A stretch of DNA of 12,858 bases from the NCBI GenBank assembly GCA_038329895.1, contig JBBQNM010000065.1, forward strand, positions 1 to 12,858. Direction: 5' to 3'. The stretch's first letter is position 1, and the number at the start of each line of letters is the position of its first letter. The DNA comes from Mayfieldus sp038329895 (lineage in GTDB: Bacteria > Actinomycetota > Thermoleophilia > Solirubrobacterales > 70-9). The translations under genes and the position numbers were made by a program. Below, in pieces: positions 1-6,714 of this stretch. The notes beneath the pieces were generated by a model that saw nothing but the letters and a program-made list of their open reading frames with translations, made no database searches and was not told the origin of the DNA.

Positions 1-273
1 CTGGATCACGTGGCCGATCTCGTGCAGGAAGAGCAGGGCAACGAACCCGACCGCGAATGGGAAGCCGAACAGCAGCGCGTAGGCGGCCACCGAGACAAGC
101 ATCGAGCCAAAGGTCGTCAGCAGCTTTAACTTCGGAAGCAGCAGTAGCAGCAATTTCGCCTTCGCGGCAGCGGCTACGAGTGCCGCGAGGATGCCGGCGA
201 AGCGGCCCCGCTTGCGCCCCGAGCCGGGGTGGATTGGCTCGTAGCTCAGCCTCTCTGTCGCGCTGTCAGGCAT
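1..273 (-). CDS. Site-2 protease-like M50 zinc metalloprotease, N-terminal part
   Basis: The frame opens with ATG at 273 and runs without a stop for 91 codons to the window edge, so the 3' part is missing. Residues 84-88 read HEIGH, the HExxH zinc-binding motif of M50 intramembrane proteases, set in a hydrophobic segment as in that family. An earlier hydrophobic stretch (about 26-46) is followed by a short basic/leucine segment and a second membrane helix (about 55-83). M50 enzymes cleave transmembrane helices or, in actinobacteria, often remain uncharacterised multipass proteins. A weak purine-rich site (AGGG) lies just before the ATG. The gene diverges from mreB. The HExxH assignment is firm; the substrate is unknown and the C-terminal NPDG-type motif is outside the window. 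Confidence 0.8.
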   Translation of the reverse strand, partial: MPDSATERLSYEPIHPGSGRKRGRFAGILAALVAAAAKAKLLLLLLPKLKLLTTFGSMLVSVAAYALLFGFPFAVGFVALLFLHEIGHVIQ

Positions 274-541
274 CGCCCTGCACTCATTGTCCAATACTTC
301 ACTAAATGTAGCTATAGGGGCTCGGCGACCCACCCGTGCGGCAAGCCTTTTAATCCGCTTCCGCTACGGACATGAAGCGACAGCAACGGCTTCACTATCG
401 GTCTTTCACCAAAGCATGAGCCAGCCGCGAGCCGCGCGCCTGTGTTGGCTCGCTCGAGGTAGGCGTCGAGCATCCCGGCGCCCTCGTCCCATGACCAGGC
501 GTCAGGTGCCCATAAGGCGGCAGGTCTGACAGCCTGTTGCC
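274..541. promoter_or_regulatory. Divergent intergenic region between M50 protease and mreB
   Basis: About 270 bases separate the two divergent genes. The stretch at about 285-320 is conspicuously A+T-rich for this DNA (TTGTCC at 287-292, then TAGCTATAG at 309-317) and is the best place for promoters, but no hexamer pair matches well enough to name. A short inverted repeat GAAGC/GCTTC lies at about 375-394. No reading frame here looks like a protein. Confidence 0.3.
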
Positions 542-1597
542 GTGCGCCTTCGCAGCAACGGGTTCCACCGAACCACCCCCCGGCGGCATCTGATCCCTTC
601 GATTGGGGTTCACGACATGGCGATCGATCTCGGCACCGCCAATACCGTGGTGTACGTCGGCGGCCAGGGAATCGTCGTCTCCGAGCCGTCGGTCGTCGCC
701 ACGAACTCGCTGACCGGGCAGGTTCACGCGGTCGGCGCCGACGCCGAGCGGATGATTGGCCGGACGCCGGCGACGATCTCCGCGATGCGTCCGCTGCGCC
801 ACGGGGTGATCGCCGACTTCGATGTCGCCGAGGCGATGCTGCGGTACTTCATCCGCAAGGTGCTCGATCGACGCCGGGCTCATCCGCGGTTGATCGTCTG
901 CGCCCCATCCGGGGTCACAGAGGTCGAGAAGCGAGCTGTCGTGGAAGCGTCGCTCGCCGCCGGGGCCCGGCGGGTCCATCTGATCGAAGAGCCAATCGCC
1001 GCGGCGATTGGCTCTGGCCTTGAGATTGCCGAGCCGGTCGGGCGCATGGTGGTGGACGTCGGCGGTGGCACTAGCGAGGTGGCCGTGATCTCGCTCGGCG
1101 GAATTGTGCTTTCCGGATCCGTGCGGATGGGGGGCTATGAGATGGATGAGGCGATCGCGCACTACCTGCGAGAAGCCCACTCCCTGGCGATCGGCTCGCA
1201 AACTGCCGAGGCGATCAAGATCGCGATCGGGTCGGCGGTCCCGCTCGAGCACGAGCGGACAACCGAGGTTCGGGGCCGCCACCTGATCACTGGCCTGCCG
1301 ACCCAGTTTGAGCTCCGCGGTGAAGAGGTGCGCGCAGCCGTCGACGCTCCGCTGCGAGCGATCGTCCGCGCGATCAAGGACACGCTCGAGCAAACCCCGC
1401 CAGAGCTGGCGGGCGACATCGCGCGCCACGGCATCCTGTTCGCGGGCGGGGGCACGCTGCTGCGCGGCTTCCCGGAACTTGTCGCGGCGGAAACCGGCAT
1501 GCCGGTTTTCCTTGCCGAGTCACCGCTGACCTGCGTCGCGATCGGGTCGGGCCAGGCGCTAGAGCACTTCGCGCAGCTCGGCTCCAACGGCCGGTGA
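542..1597 (+). CDS. mreB: MreB/Mbl-family actin-like rod-shape protein
   Basis: Bacterial actin homologue that polymerises under the membrane with ATP and organises peptidoglycan synthesis. Counting from the GTG at 542 (351 residues), the actin-fold motifs are all present: phosphate-1 DLGTANT (29-35), the hinge EEPIAAAIG (149-157), phosphate-2 VDVGGGTSE (171-179) and the adenosine motif GILFAGGGTLLRG (297-309). Length matches MreB (about 335-350). The start is uncertain: family members usually carry 8-12 residues before the DMAIDLG block, which favours GTG 542; ATG 617 has GGGG upstream but would remove that leader. No mreC, mreD, pbp2 or rodA follows, so this is a solitary copy, probably a paralogue. 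It diverges from the M50 gene and is followed by 350 non-coding bases. Confidence 0.9.
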   Translation: MRLRSNGFHRTTPRRHLIPSIGVHDMAIDLGTANTVVYVGGQGIVVSEPSVVATNSLTGQVHAVGADAERMIGRTPATISAMRPLRHGVIADFDVAEAMLRYFIRKVLDRRRAHPRLIVCAPSGVTEVEKRAVVEASLAAGARRVHLIEEPIAAAIGSGLEIAEPVGRMVVDVGGGTSEVAVISLGGIVLSGSVRMGGYEMDEAIAHYLREAHSLAIGSQTAEAIKIAIGSAVPLEHERTTEVRGRHLITGLPTQFELRGEEVRAAVDAPLRAIVRAIKDTLEQTPPELAGDIARHGILFAGGGTLLRGFPELVAAETGMPVFLAESPLTCVAIGSGQALEHFAQLGSNGR

Positions 1598-1680
1598 GAG
1601 CGCGGCGCCGAGCTCCGCGGCTTCTGCCCTCGATCGGAGCGGCATTCGGCGGGCGCCCGCCCACTGCGCGGTGCTCACTA

Positions 1681-1705
1681 CCGCTTTGGTGGGAAGCAGA
1701 AGCGA
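1681..1705 (+). repeat. 25-bp direct repeat, copy 1
   Basis: Identical to 1772-1796, with a start-to-start distance of 91 bases. It begins CCGCTTTGGTGGG and contains GCAGAAGC, whose complement also occurs at 1620-1627 and 1832-1839. Confidence 0.85.
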
Positions 1706-1707
1706 AC

Positions 1708-1742
1708 GCGCTCGCCTCCGCTTCCGCGTGAGGCGAGAGCGC
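1708..1742 (+). other. Imperfect hairpin in mreB 3' region
   Basis: The left arm 1708-1718 pairs with the right arm 1730-1742 as 11 base pairs, interrupted by a 2-base bulge on the right side, with an 11-base loop. It is GC-rich with no T tract after it, so it may be a structural RNA element or an atypical terminator for mreB. It lies between the two copies of the 25-bp repeat. Confidence 0.45.
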
Positions 1743-1771
1743 CGGTAGCAAGCGGCGCGTCCCGCCGGCTC

Positions 1772-1796
1772 CCGCTTTGGTGGGAAGCAGAAGCGA
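1772..1796 (+). repeat. 25-bp direct repeat, copy 2
   Basis: Second perfect copy of the 25-base repeat at 1681-1705. The flanking bases differ on both sides, so the repeat boundaries are sharp. Confidence 0.85.
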
Positions 1797-1947
1797 GCAG
1801 TCCCATGGGGTTAAGCGTGATGGAAGAAGCGGCTTCTGCCTCGCATGGAAAGCGGGAGCGGTGCTTCGTGGGCAGCGGGCGCCTCGAGTCGTGCCGACGA
1901 GCGACGTGCTGCTCGCGTGAGCCAAGAGCCGTTCCTCTAGCGCGGTC

Positions 1948-2109
1948 TCAGAGGCCGAGCGCGGAGACGCCAGGCTCTCCGTAACCAAGGTGATGAGCCA
2001 CCTCGTGACGAAGAGTGCGCTCGACCTGGCGAGCGAGCAGGTCGCGATCTGAGCCGAAGTCGCGTTCGAGCGTGTCCTGGAAGATCACGATCCGATGCGC
2101 GGCGCGAGG
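1948..2109 (-). pseudogene. C-terminal fragment of zincin-like metallopeptidase (PF06262/DUF1025 type)
   Basis: Read on the minus strand, the segment from about 2109 to the TGA at 1948-1950 encodes RIVIFQDTLERDFG, then VERTLRHEVAHHLG, ending GVSALGL. This matches the C-terminal third of the small 'metallopeptidase family protein', in which HExxH (here HEVAHH) binds zinc and the chain ends shortly after a Gly-rich turn. The N-terminal 60-70 residues normal for the family are absent: homology stops where the 59-bp repeat begins. An ATG at 2211 gives a continuous 87-codon frame through the repeat (1948-2211), so a chimeric peptide could still be made, but residues 1-35 are read from repeat and carboxylase scrap and look unnatural. 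I read it as a gene truncated by recombination. Confidence 0.7.
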
Positions 2110-2168
2110 GTGAGTCTGAGAGCCCTGAAATCCCTGCAAACGGTCACAATCCCAGCTGCTTGCCGAGG
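2110..2168 (+). repeat. 59-bp direct repeat: integrase tail plus ACAD-end core (att-like scar)
   Basis: A perfect 59-base match to 12181-12239, 10,071 bases apart and in the same orientation. The first 40 bases equal the 3' tail of the integrase frame seen at the right end; the last 19 equal the reverse complement of the end of the ACAD gene. Neither the integrase nor ACAD is present on either side: the left flank is the broken metallopeptidase and the right flank is a carboxylase fragment. This is what an attR-type junction of an earlier, related element would leave after deletions on both sides. Confidence 0.75.
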
Positions 2169-2230
2169 TCAGCTTGCCGCTTGTGCTGGACGGCGATCTT
2201 CTCCTCGCCACGGCCGAGCTTCGCCTGGCG
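2169..2230 (-). pseudogene. N-terminal scrap of acyl-CoA carboxylase beta subunit
   Basis: The minus-strand reading from 2230 gives RQAKLGRGEEKIAVQHKR; the next bases, in a shifted frame, give GKLT. Acyl-CoA/propionyl-CoA carboxylase beta subunits start with a closely similar block (GGGEEKIAKQH, then GKLTARER). An in-frame stop (2234-2236) precedes it and a frame slip sits before GKLT, after which the sequence passes into the 59-bp repeat. It is therefore a non-functional fragment of about 20 codons. Carboxylase and ACAD genes often neighbour each other in actinobacterial acyl-CoA catabolism loci, which makes this origin plausible. Identification rests on a short motif only. Confidence 0.5.
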
Positions 2231-2294
2231 AGGCTAGGGTGGAGCCGATGGGTCTGAACAACAGGCGCACGACGCTCGTGTTCTCGGTAACGGC

Positions 2295-3323
2295 ATGAGC
2301 GTCAGGGTTGCGGTCGTACCTCCGCGCAGGGCGGATGGGTTGGTGGCGGAGGTCTATGCCGAGATCCGGCACGATTTCGGGGCGGTCGTCGAACCGTTCA
2401 CCCTCCACTCGCCGGCCCCCGATCTGCTTGCCGCCGTTTGGCGCGTCTTCCGCGAGTCGCTGATCGCGGGGGAGGTCGATCGGTATCTCAAGGAGGCCGT
2501 CGCCACCGCGGTATCAGAGACCAATGACTGCCCCTGGTGCGTCGACGCCCACACGGCGATGCTGCATGCCGCAGGCCGACACGATGTTGCGGCGTCGCTG
2601 CGCCTCGGGCGTGAGACCAGAGATCAAGAGGTCGCCGCCGTCATCGAGTGGGCTGAGGCCACCCGATCCCCGAGGGCGGCTGCGCTGGCCTTGCCGCCCT
2701 TTGATCCCACATCCGCGCCGGAGTTCATCGGCACCGCTGTCAGCTTCCACTACATCAATCGCACTGTCAGCGCGCTGCTGGGTCCAAGCCCGTTGCCTTT
2801 CGGCGGCAGATTCGGGCGCGCCACGAGCCGGATCGTCGGCCGCTGGTTCGCCCGCGCCGTCAACCGACCGACGACTTCGGAGTCAGCTTCGGCGACTCCG
2901 CCTGTGCAACTGCCGCAAAACCTGGCTTGGGCGGCGCCGGCGCCACCGATCGCCGCCGCGTTCGCTGAGTTTGCGTCTGTCGTCGGCAAGGAAGGCGCTA
3001 GGGCTCTCGACCAGTCAACCCGCACCCTGGTCGAGGACCGCGTACGCGCCTGGGAGGGCGAATTCCCGCCGCCGACCCTCTCGTGGGTCGACGAGGCCCT
3101 CAGTGAACTTGACCGCGAGAAGCGGCCTGGCGCCCGCGTGGCCCTGCTCGCCGCCCTCGCCCCCTACCAGATCGACGCTGAGCTGATCGACGCCTATCGC
3201 GCCAAGGGAGCGAACGACCGGCAGATCGTCGCTGCAATCGCGTGGGCCAGCTTCGTGGCCGCCAGCCGCGTCGCCGAGTGGATTGCGGCGCCGCTCGATG
3301 AGCGCATCGTGACGGCGCGCTAG
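2295..3323 (+). CDS. AhpD-like / carboxymuconolactone decarboxylase family protein
   Basis: A 342-residue protein of the alkylhydroperoxidase D-like superfamily. Residues 67-86 carry the AhpD signature: Glu67, then Cys79-Pro-Trp-Cys82 and His86 (ETNDCPWCVDAH), with the same E-x11-C-x2-C-x3-H spacing as the thiol-relay active site of AhpD. The C-terminal half (about 280-335) is a second helical repeat of the fold without cysteines, so the chain looks like a fused pair with one active half. The probable role is thiol-dependent peroxide reduction in the cytosol; the physiological partner is unknown. The ATG at 2295 has only a weak ribosome site (GGTAAC). Its TAG stop (3321-3323) overlaps, on the opposite strand, the stop of the displaced ACAD tail at 3320-3322, so it was originally convergent with an ACAD gene. 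Confidence 0.85.
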   Translation: MSVRVAVVPPRRADGLVAEVYAEIRHDFGAVVEPFTLHSPAPDLLAAVWRVFRESLIAGEVDRYLKEAVATAVSETNDCPWCVDAHTAMLHAAGRHDVAASLRLGRETRDQEVAAVIEWAEATRSPRAAALALPPFDPTSAPEFIGTAVSFHYINRTVSALLGPSPLPFGGRFGRATSRIVGRWFARAVNRPTTSESASATPPVQLPQNLAWAAPAPPIAAAFAEFASVVGKEGARALDQSTRTLVEDRVRAWEGEFPPPTLSWVDEALSELDREKRPGARVALLAALAPYQIDAELIDAYRAKGANDRQIVAAIAWASFVAASRVAEWIAAPLDERIVTAR

Positions 3324-3357
3324 AGCCCCAGCTGCTTGCCGAGGATCTCCTTCATGA
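3320..3357 (-). pseudogene. Displaced native 3' end of the acyl-CoA dehydrogenase gene
   Basis: On the minus strand this reads MKEILGKQLGL then TAG, the same eleven residues that end the ACAD gene at 12215. Only the terminal codons are present; upstream (3358 onward) the sequence is unrelated. The last two sense codons and stop are GGG CTC TAG here against GGA TTG TGA in the complete gene, so it is an independently evolved tail, not a recent copy. The TAG overlaps the stop of the convergent AhpD-like gene, the compact arrangement expected of original chromosome. Confidence 0.75.
3327..3357 (+). repeat. attL-like 31-bp direct repeat (left end of island)
   Basis: Identical to 12222-12252 in the same orientation, 8,895 bases apart. 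It is the reverse complement of the penultimate ACAD codons and would be the crossover core for an integrase that targets that gene's 3' end. Confidence 0.75.
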
Positions 3358-3597
3358 GGTTCGAGGAGGGTACGGGCGATCACGCAGGATCACGGGAGGA
3401 CAAGAATCCGCTGCAAATGAGGTTGTTCGAGGTAGGGAACGATGACCAGCCATGATCGGCGAAACTCGCCATGATGTGTCCGTTTTGTGTCCGCCCGGGC
3501 GCGGCGAGCGGCGTGCTCGCAGTGTGGTGCGCGCCTTTAGCGTTCTCCGAAGCGGAAGCGGGTGGTGGAGCGACCGGGAGCTTGCGCCAGCAGTGGT
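3358..3597. other. Non-coding left arm of the island
   Basis: 240 bases between the left repeat and the end of the rhodanese gene. Apart from the 22-bp motif at 3472-3493, no recognisable coding signal is present. If the island model holds, this corresponds to the arm of the element's attachment site on the side away from the integrase. Confidence 0.45.
3472..3493 (+). repeat. 22-bp motif shared by both island ends, left copy (possible integrase arm site)
   Basis: A perfect 22-base match to 12146-12167, same orientation. It contains two direct GTGTCCG units separated by TTTT, so the units are 11 bases apart, about one helical turn. It lies about 115 bases inside the left core. It may be an arm-type integrase/excisionase binding site, or a remnant of the coding tail of a second integrase (the same bases encode DVSVLCP in the right copy). 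Confidence 0.55.
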
Positions 3598-4185
3598 CTA
3601 GAACGCACCTAAGGCGCGGTAAGCGACCGTGACCGGAAGACCAAGCGTCATCCAATCGTGCATACCCCCGCGGTAGTAGAGGATCGACTTGGGCGGACAC
3701 CCGGCGTCCAGAAGTGAGCGAATGGCGTCGGGCGTCGCCGCGCACTGCGGCCCGTTGCAAAAGAAGACGGTCTCGGTGTCAGCAATCAACTCCGTGCGGT
3801 GGTCCAAGATCTCAGAGTGGGGGATGTTGCGAGCGCTCGGGATCGTGCAGCGGACGAAGAAGTGCTCGAGGCGAGTGTCGATCAGCGGTAGCCGACGCTT
3901 CAGATGCTCGATCACCTCGAGCTCGCCGACCGTGCGAACTTCCGGCGCCAGCTCCACCGGATTGATCTCGCCCCAGCTCGCGTCGACGACGAATAGGCCG
4001 CCGCTGCCCGCGATTGGCTCGGGAACCCTGATCGGATCTTCTCGGCGCGCCGGCCGCTGATCGACGTCCACAGCGTGAATGTCGCGGCCGTGTACCTCGA
4101 CCTCCCCCTCCTTCGACCAGCGACCGAGGCGCTTCGCTGCCACCGCCCCGCCGCTGCCGCCGCCGAGGATCACGACCCGCTTCAT
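3598..4185 (-). CDS. Rhodanese-like sulfurtransferase with an N-terminal Rossmann-type segment
   Basis: A 195-residue protein. The C-terminal two-thirds is a rhodanese domain: LIDTR (101-105), the TIPSARNIPH block (114-123) and the active loop FFCNGPQCAAT (141-151), where Cys143 is the likely persulfide-carrying residue and Cys148 a second thiol, ending with the YYRGGMHDW block (170-178). Residues 1-25 (MKRVVILGGGSGGAVAAKRL and on) instead look like the first strand and glycine loop of an FAD/NAD-dependent oxidoreductase such as sulfide:quinone reductase, cut off after one motif. The likely role is transfer of sulfane sulfur to thiols or cyanide. The ATG overlaps the MMPL stop as TGATG, so translation is coupled and this start is favoured. 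It is the last gene of the DUF2892-MMPL-rhodanese operon; the stop is TAG at 3598-3600. Confidence 0.8.
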   Translation of the reverse strand: MKRVVILGGGSGGAVAAKRLGRWSKEGEVEVHGRDIHAVDVDQRPARREDPIRVPEPIAGSGGLFVVDASWGEINPVELAPEVRTVGELEVIEHLKRRLPLIDTRLEHFFVRCTIPSARNIPHSEILDHRTELIADTETVFFCNGPQCAATPDAIRSLLDAGCPPKSILYYRGGMHDWMTLGLPVTVAYRALGAF

Positions 4186-6383
4186 CAGGCCACCCTGGCC
4201 GGGACGTCCGCGGGTGCGGAGGCGGGCGCCGCGGTCGCTCCGTCCGTCTGTGGGCCGGTTTGCTCACCGTCGGGATTGCCGTGACCGAAGTGCACGTCGG
4301 GCAGGATGCGGTCCAGCCAGCCCGGCAGATACCAGGCGGCGCGCCCGCTGAGTCGCAGGAAGACGGGCAACAGCAGCAGCCGCACCAGGAAGGCGTCGAG
4401 CAGCACCGCGATGCCGAGGATCACGCCCATCTCCTTGGGCGGCAACGGGCCGGAGAGCGCGAAGGTGAAGAAGACGGCGACCATCACAGCGCCGGCGGCA
4501 AGGATCACCCGACCGGAGTGCGCCATCCCGCCGATCATTGCCTTGCGCGCATCACCCGACTCCTCCCAGTGCTCCCGAGCGGAGGAGAGCAGGAACACCG
4601 TGTAGTCCATCGAGATCGCGAAGATCATCGCGAAGAAGAAGACGGGACCCCAGGCGTCGAGAAAGCCCTGCGGCTGAAAGCCGAGCAGGCCGGAGAGATG
4701 ACCGTCTTGGAAGATCCACTTGGCGATCCCGAAGGCTGCGCCGACGGCGAGCAGATTCGTCAGCACTCCGATCGCGGCGATCAGGGGCGCCTGGAAGGCG
4801 ACCAGCAGCAACAGGAAGCCGAGGCCAAGCACGACCCCGATCACCAGAGGCGTCTTGGCCGCCAGTGCGCTCTCGAGGTCGTGATTCTCCGCGGCCGCAC
4901 CGCCAACCAGTGCAGATACGGGAAGGGTGGAGCGAAGGCGATCGACGGTTCGCCCCAGTGCCGGGGTCGAGGGCCCGCTGGCGGGAATCGCCTCGATCAG
5001 CGAGAGGTCACCTGCAGCTATACGTGGGGGCAGCGGCGTAGCGATGCCGGGGTCGCGGCGCAGCACGAAGGCAACCTGAGCACTCTGTGCGGCCGGGGCG
5101 ACCACCTGCAGGGCGCCGGGAGCACCGGGGCCGAAGGCGCTGGTGATCTGCCGGTACCCGAGGCGGGAATGATCGCCGTTCGGCACGACCTTGATCGAGG
5201 GCATCCCGGTCCTCAGGTTGAGCACAGGCAGCGCCAGCGCGATCAGCGCGATCAGCGCGATGCCGCCGAAGATGAGCGGTCGGCGCCAGAGCGTCTCACC
5301 CCAGCGAGCGAATCGGGCGGAGCGATGCTCCCCGCTGTGGACCCACGGCAGGCCGATCTTGTCCACGCTCGGGCCCAGCTTCGCCAGCACCGCGGGCAAA
5401 AGCGTCAGCGTCGCCGCCAGTACGAAGATCACAGAGATCATGATCCCCAGCGCCATCGAGCGGAAGGCTGGGCTGGGGACGAGCATCACCGCGGTGAGCG
5501 AGATCAGCACCGTCAGCCCGGAGAACAGGACGGCCTTGCCCGCGGTGTCCATGGTCGCGGCCACCGCGTCGACGGGCGCCAAGCGCTGGCCCAGGTGGGC
5601 GCTGCGGAAGCGCATGACGATGAACAGGGCGTAGTCGATCCCAAGCGCTAAGGCGAACATAAGCGCGAAGTTCATCGCCCAGATCGAGATCGGCGAGAGC
5701 AGCGTCCCGAGGTAGAGCACGCCTGCCGAGGCAACGAGTCCGACGATCGTGAGCATCAGCGGCAGCCCCGCGGCGACCAGCGAGCCGAAGGCGAGCACCA
5801 GGATCGCCAGCGTGACTGGCCAGGAGAGAAACTCCGAGCGGAGCATCGCGTCGCGGTTTGCCTGGTTGAAGTCCGACCACATCCCCGAGGCGCCGGTGAG
5901 GTTGACCTGGACGTCCGGCGCCGCAGTGGCTGCCAGCTCGCCCTTGAGGCCGTCGGCGGCGGCGACCATTGCGTTTGCGTCCTTGGCAGCTCCGGCCCCG
6001 ATCACGGCGGTGTGGCCGTCCTTGGAGATCGAGACGCCGGGGCGGGGCGACCTGACCTGCCGGACTGCGGAGTCGCCACGCAGCACGCGCTCGGCCCGCG
6101 CGAGGGTGTGGCGGAAGGCGGGATCGGTCGCGGTCAACTGCTGGGAGTGGACGGCGACCTGCAGCGCATAGGAGCCGGCACCGGCGAAGCTGCGGTCGAT
6201 CTGCTGCCTCGCCCGCACGGAGTCGGAGCCATTGGCCTGCCAGCCGGCTCCCGAGAGGGCTGTCTCGACGCGGGGAGCGAGGATTCCCAGGCCGATCGCG
6301 ATCAGGGCCCAGGCTCCGAAGGCCCAGCGGCGCCGCGTCGCGGCCATGTGGCCGAGACGCCCGACCGGACCGAGATTGCTCAT
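4185..6383 (-). CDS. MMPL/RND-family transporter
   Basis: A 732-residue inner-membrane exporter of the MMPL branch of the RND superfamily, proton-driven; substrates in the family include lipids and hydrophobic compounds. It has the duplicated layout: helix at about 21-37, a periplasmic loop to about 185, a first five-helix block (185-340), helix at 369-389, a second loop (390-510), and a second helix block (510-677). The family's paired Asp-Tyr proton-relay motifs are both present, ALGIDYALF (Asp250-Tyr251) and AISMDYTVFLL (Asp593-Tyr594). The tail after 700 is Pro/Ala-rich and probably disordered. The start codon overlaps the DUF2892 stop (TAATG) and the stop overlaps the rhodanese start (TGATG), so three genes are translated as one unit. 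The substrate cannot be told; the sulfur-related neighbours suggest a sulfur-stress or detoxification link. Confidence 0.9.
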   Translation of the reverse strand: MSNLGPVGRLGHMAATRRRWAFGAWALIAIGLGILAPRVETALSGAGWQANGSDSVRARQQIDRSFAGAGSYALQVAVHSQQLTATDPAFRHTLARAERVLRGDSAVRQVRSPRPGVSISKDGHTAVIGAGAAKDANAMVAAADGLKGELAATAAPDVQVNLTGASGMWSDFNQANRDAMLRSEFLSWPVTLAILVLAFGSLVAAGLPLMLTIVGLVASAGVLYLGTLLSPISIWAMNFALMFALALGIDYALFIVMRFRSAHLGQRLAPVDAVAATMDTAGKAVLFSGLTVLISLTAVMLVPSPAFRSMALGIMISVIFVLAATLTLLPAVLAKLGPSVDKIGLPWVHSGEHRSARFARWGETLWRRPLIFGGIALIALIALALPVLNLRTGMPSIKVVPNGDHSRLGYRQITSAFGPGAPGALQVVAPAAQSAQVAFVLRRDPGIATPLPPRIAAGDLSLIEAIPASGPSTPALGRTVDRLRSTLPVSALVGGAAAENHDLESALAAKTPLVIGVVLGLGFLLLLVAFQAPLIAAIGVLTNLLAVGAAFGIAKWIFQDGHLSGLLGFQPQGFLDAWGPVFFFAMIFAISMDYTVFLLSSAREHWEESGDARKAMIGGMAHSGRVILAAGAVMVAVFFTFALSGPLPPKEMGVILGIAVLLDAFLVRLLLLPVFLRLSGRAAWYLPGWLDRILPDVHFGHGNPDGEQTGPQTDGATAAPASAPADVPARVA

Positions 6384-6643
6384 TACTCGCCCGCTCCACG
6401 GAAGCCGAAGTAGCGCCGCAGAACCCAGGAGCTCGGGCAGTTACCGACCAGCACGAAGGCGAGCTGGTTGATGGCGACGAATCCTGTCAAGAGTAGAAAC
6501 CAGGGTGTGATGAGTGCGCTCAACAGGGCGCTGAGGGCGGTCATCGTCCCTGCCATCAGGAAGAGAACCCGCTCGAGCGGCCAGCGCGAGGTCGTTGGCG
6601 GGCGGACTGCGGCGGTTGGGTTTGCGGCGGCGGTTGCGGTCAT
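6383..6643 (-). CDS. DUF2892 (YgaP-like transmembrane) protein
   Basis: An 86-residue membrane protein. After a Pro/Thr-rich cytosolic leader (1-20) come two hydrophobic helices (about 25-43 and 47-67) and the short family tail GNCPSSWVLRRYFG with a single cysteine at 69. This matches DUF2892, the membrane part of YgaP, in which it is fused to a rhodanese domain; here the rhodanese is a separate gene two positions downstream. The ATG at 6643 has a good ribosome site (AAAGGA, 5 bases upstream). First gene of the operon, transcribed away from the ArsR gene across a 71-bp gap that contains a palindrome. Confidence 0.85.
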   Translation of the reverse strand: MTATAAANPTAAVRPPTTSRWPLERVLFLMAGTMTALSALLSALITPWFLLLTGFVAINQLAFVLVGNCPSSWVLRRYFGFRGAGE

Positions 6644-6670
6644 CGCTATCCTTTTCTCTTCATGGCCTGT

Positions 6671-6698
6671 ACACTAGAACAACTTTACAGTTGTTGAA
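6671..6698. promoter_or_regulatory. Divergent promoter and ArsR-type operator palindrome
   Basis: The 71-bp gap between the divergent genes contains a perfect palindrome, AACAACT-TTAC-AGTTGTT, at 6678-6695. For the minus-strand operon it lies exactly between a plausible -35 (TTCAAC, complement of 6693-6698) and -10 (TAGTGT, complement of 6671-6676) spaced 16 bases. On the plus strand TACACT (6670-6675) could serve as the regulator's -10, overlapping the other. The palindrome is A+T-rich in GC-rich surroundings. Binding by the adjacent ArsR protein, with autoregulation, is the natural inference; the hexamer assignments are weaker than the palindrome itself. Confidence 0.65.
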
Positions 6699-6714
6699 TG
6701 GAACATAGCAGACT

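Larger units (their letters stand above)
1598..1947. other. Non-coding, repeat-rich mreB downstream region
   Basis: There is no convincing gene here; the open frames on both strands have arginine/serine/alanine-rich, low-complexity translations typical of antisense frames. The region holds a 25-bp direct repeat, a strong imperfect hairpin and four copies of one 8-base word in mirrored orientation (GCTTCTGC at 1620-1627 and 1832-1839; its complement GCAGAAGC at 1696-1703 and 1787-1794). It could be a structured 3' untranslated RNA, a small RNA, or a decayed repeat element. Confidence 0.5.

Noticed and set aside
395..1429. Minus-strand open frame opposite mreB (344 codons)
   Set aside because: His/Arg/Asp-rich translation without family resemblance, lying antisense to a complete MreB with all motifs.
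2110..2168. 59-bp repeat as an insertion-sequence end
   Set aside because: No transposase or terminal inverted repeats are present; the sequence is accounted for by integrase and ACAD coding ends.
4260..5651. Long plus-strand open frame (463 codons) opposite the MMPL gene
   Set aside because: Its translation is Gln/Asp/Arg/Gly-rich with no domain, and it is the antisense of a clear transporter with motifs and membrane helices; a high-GC shadow frame.
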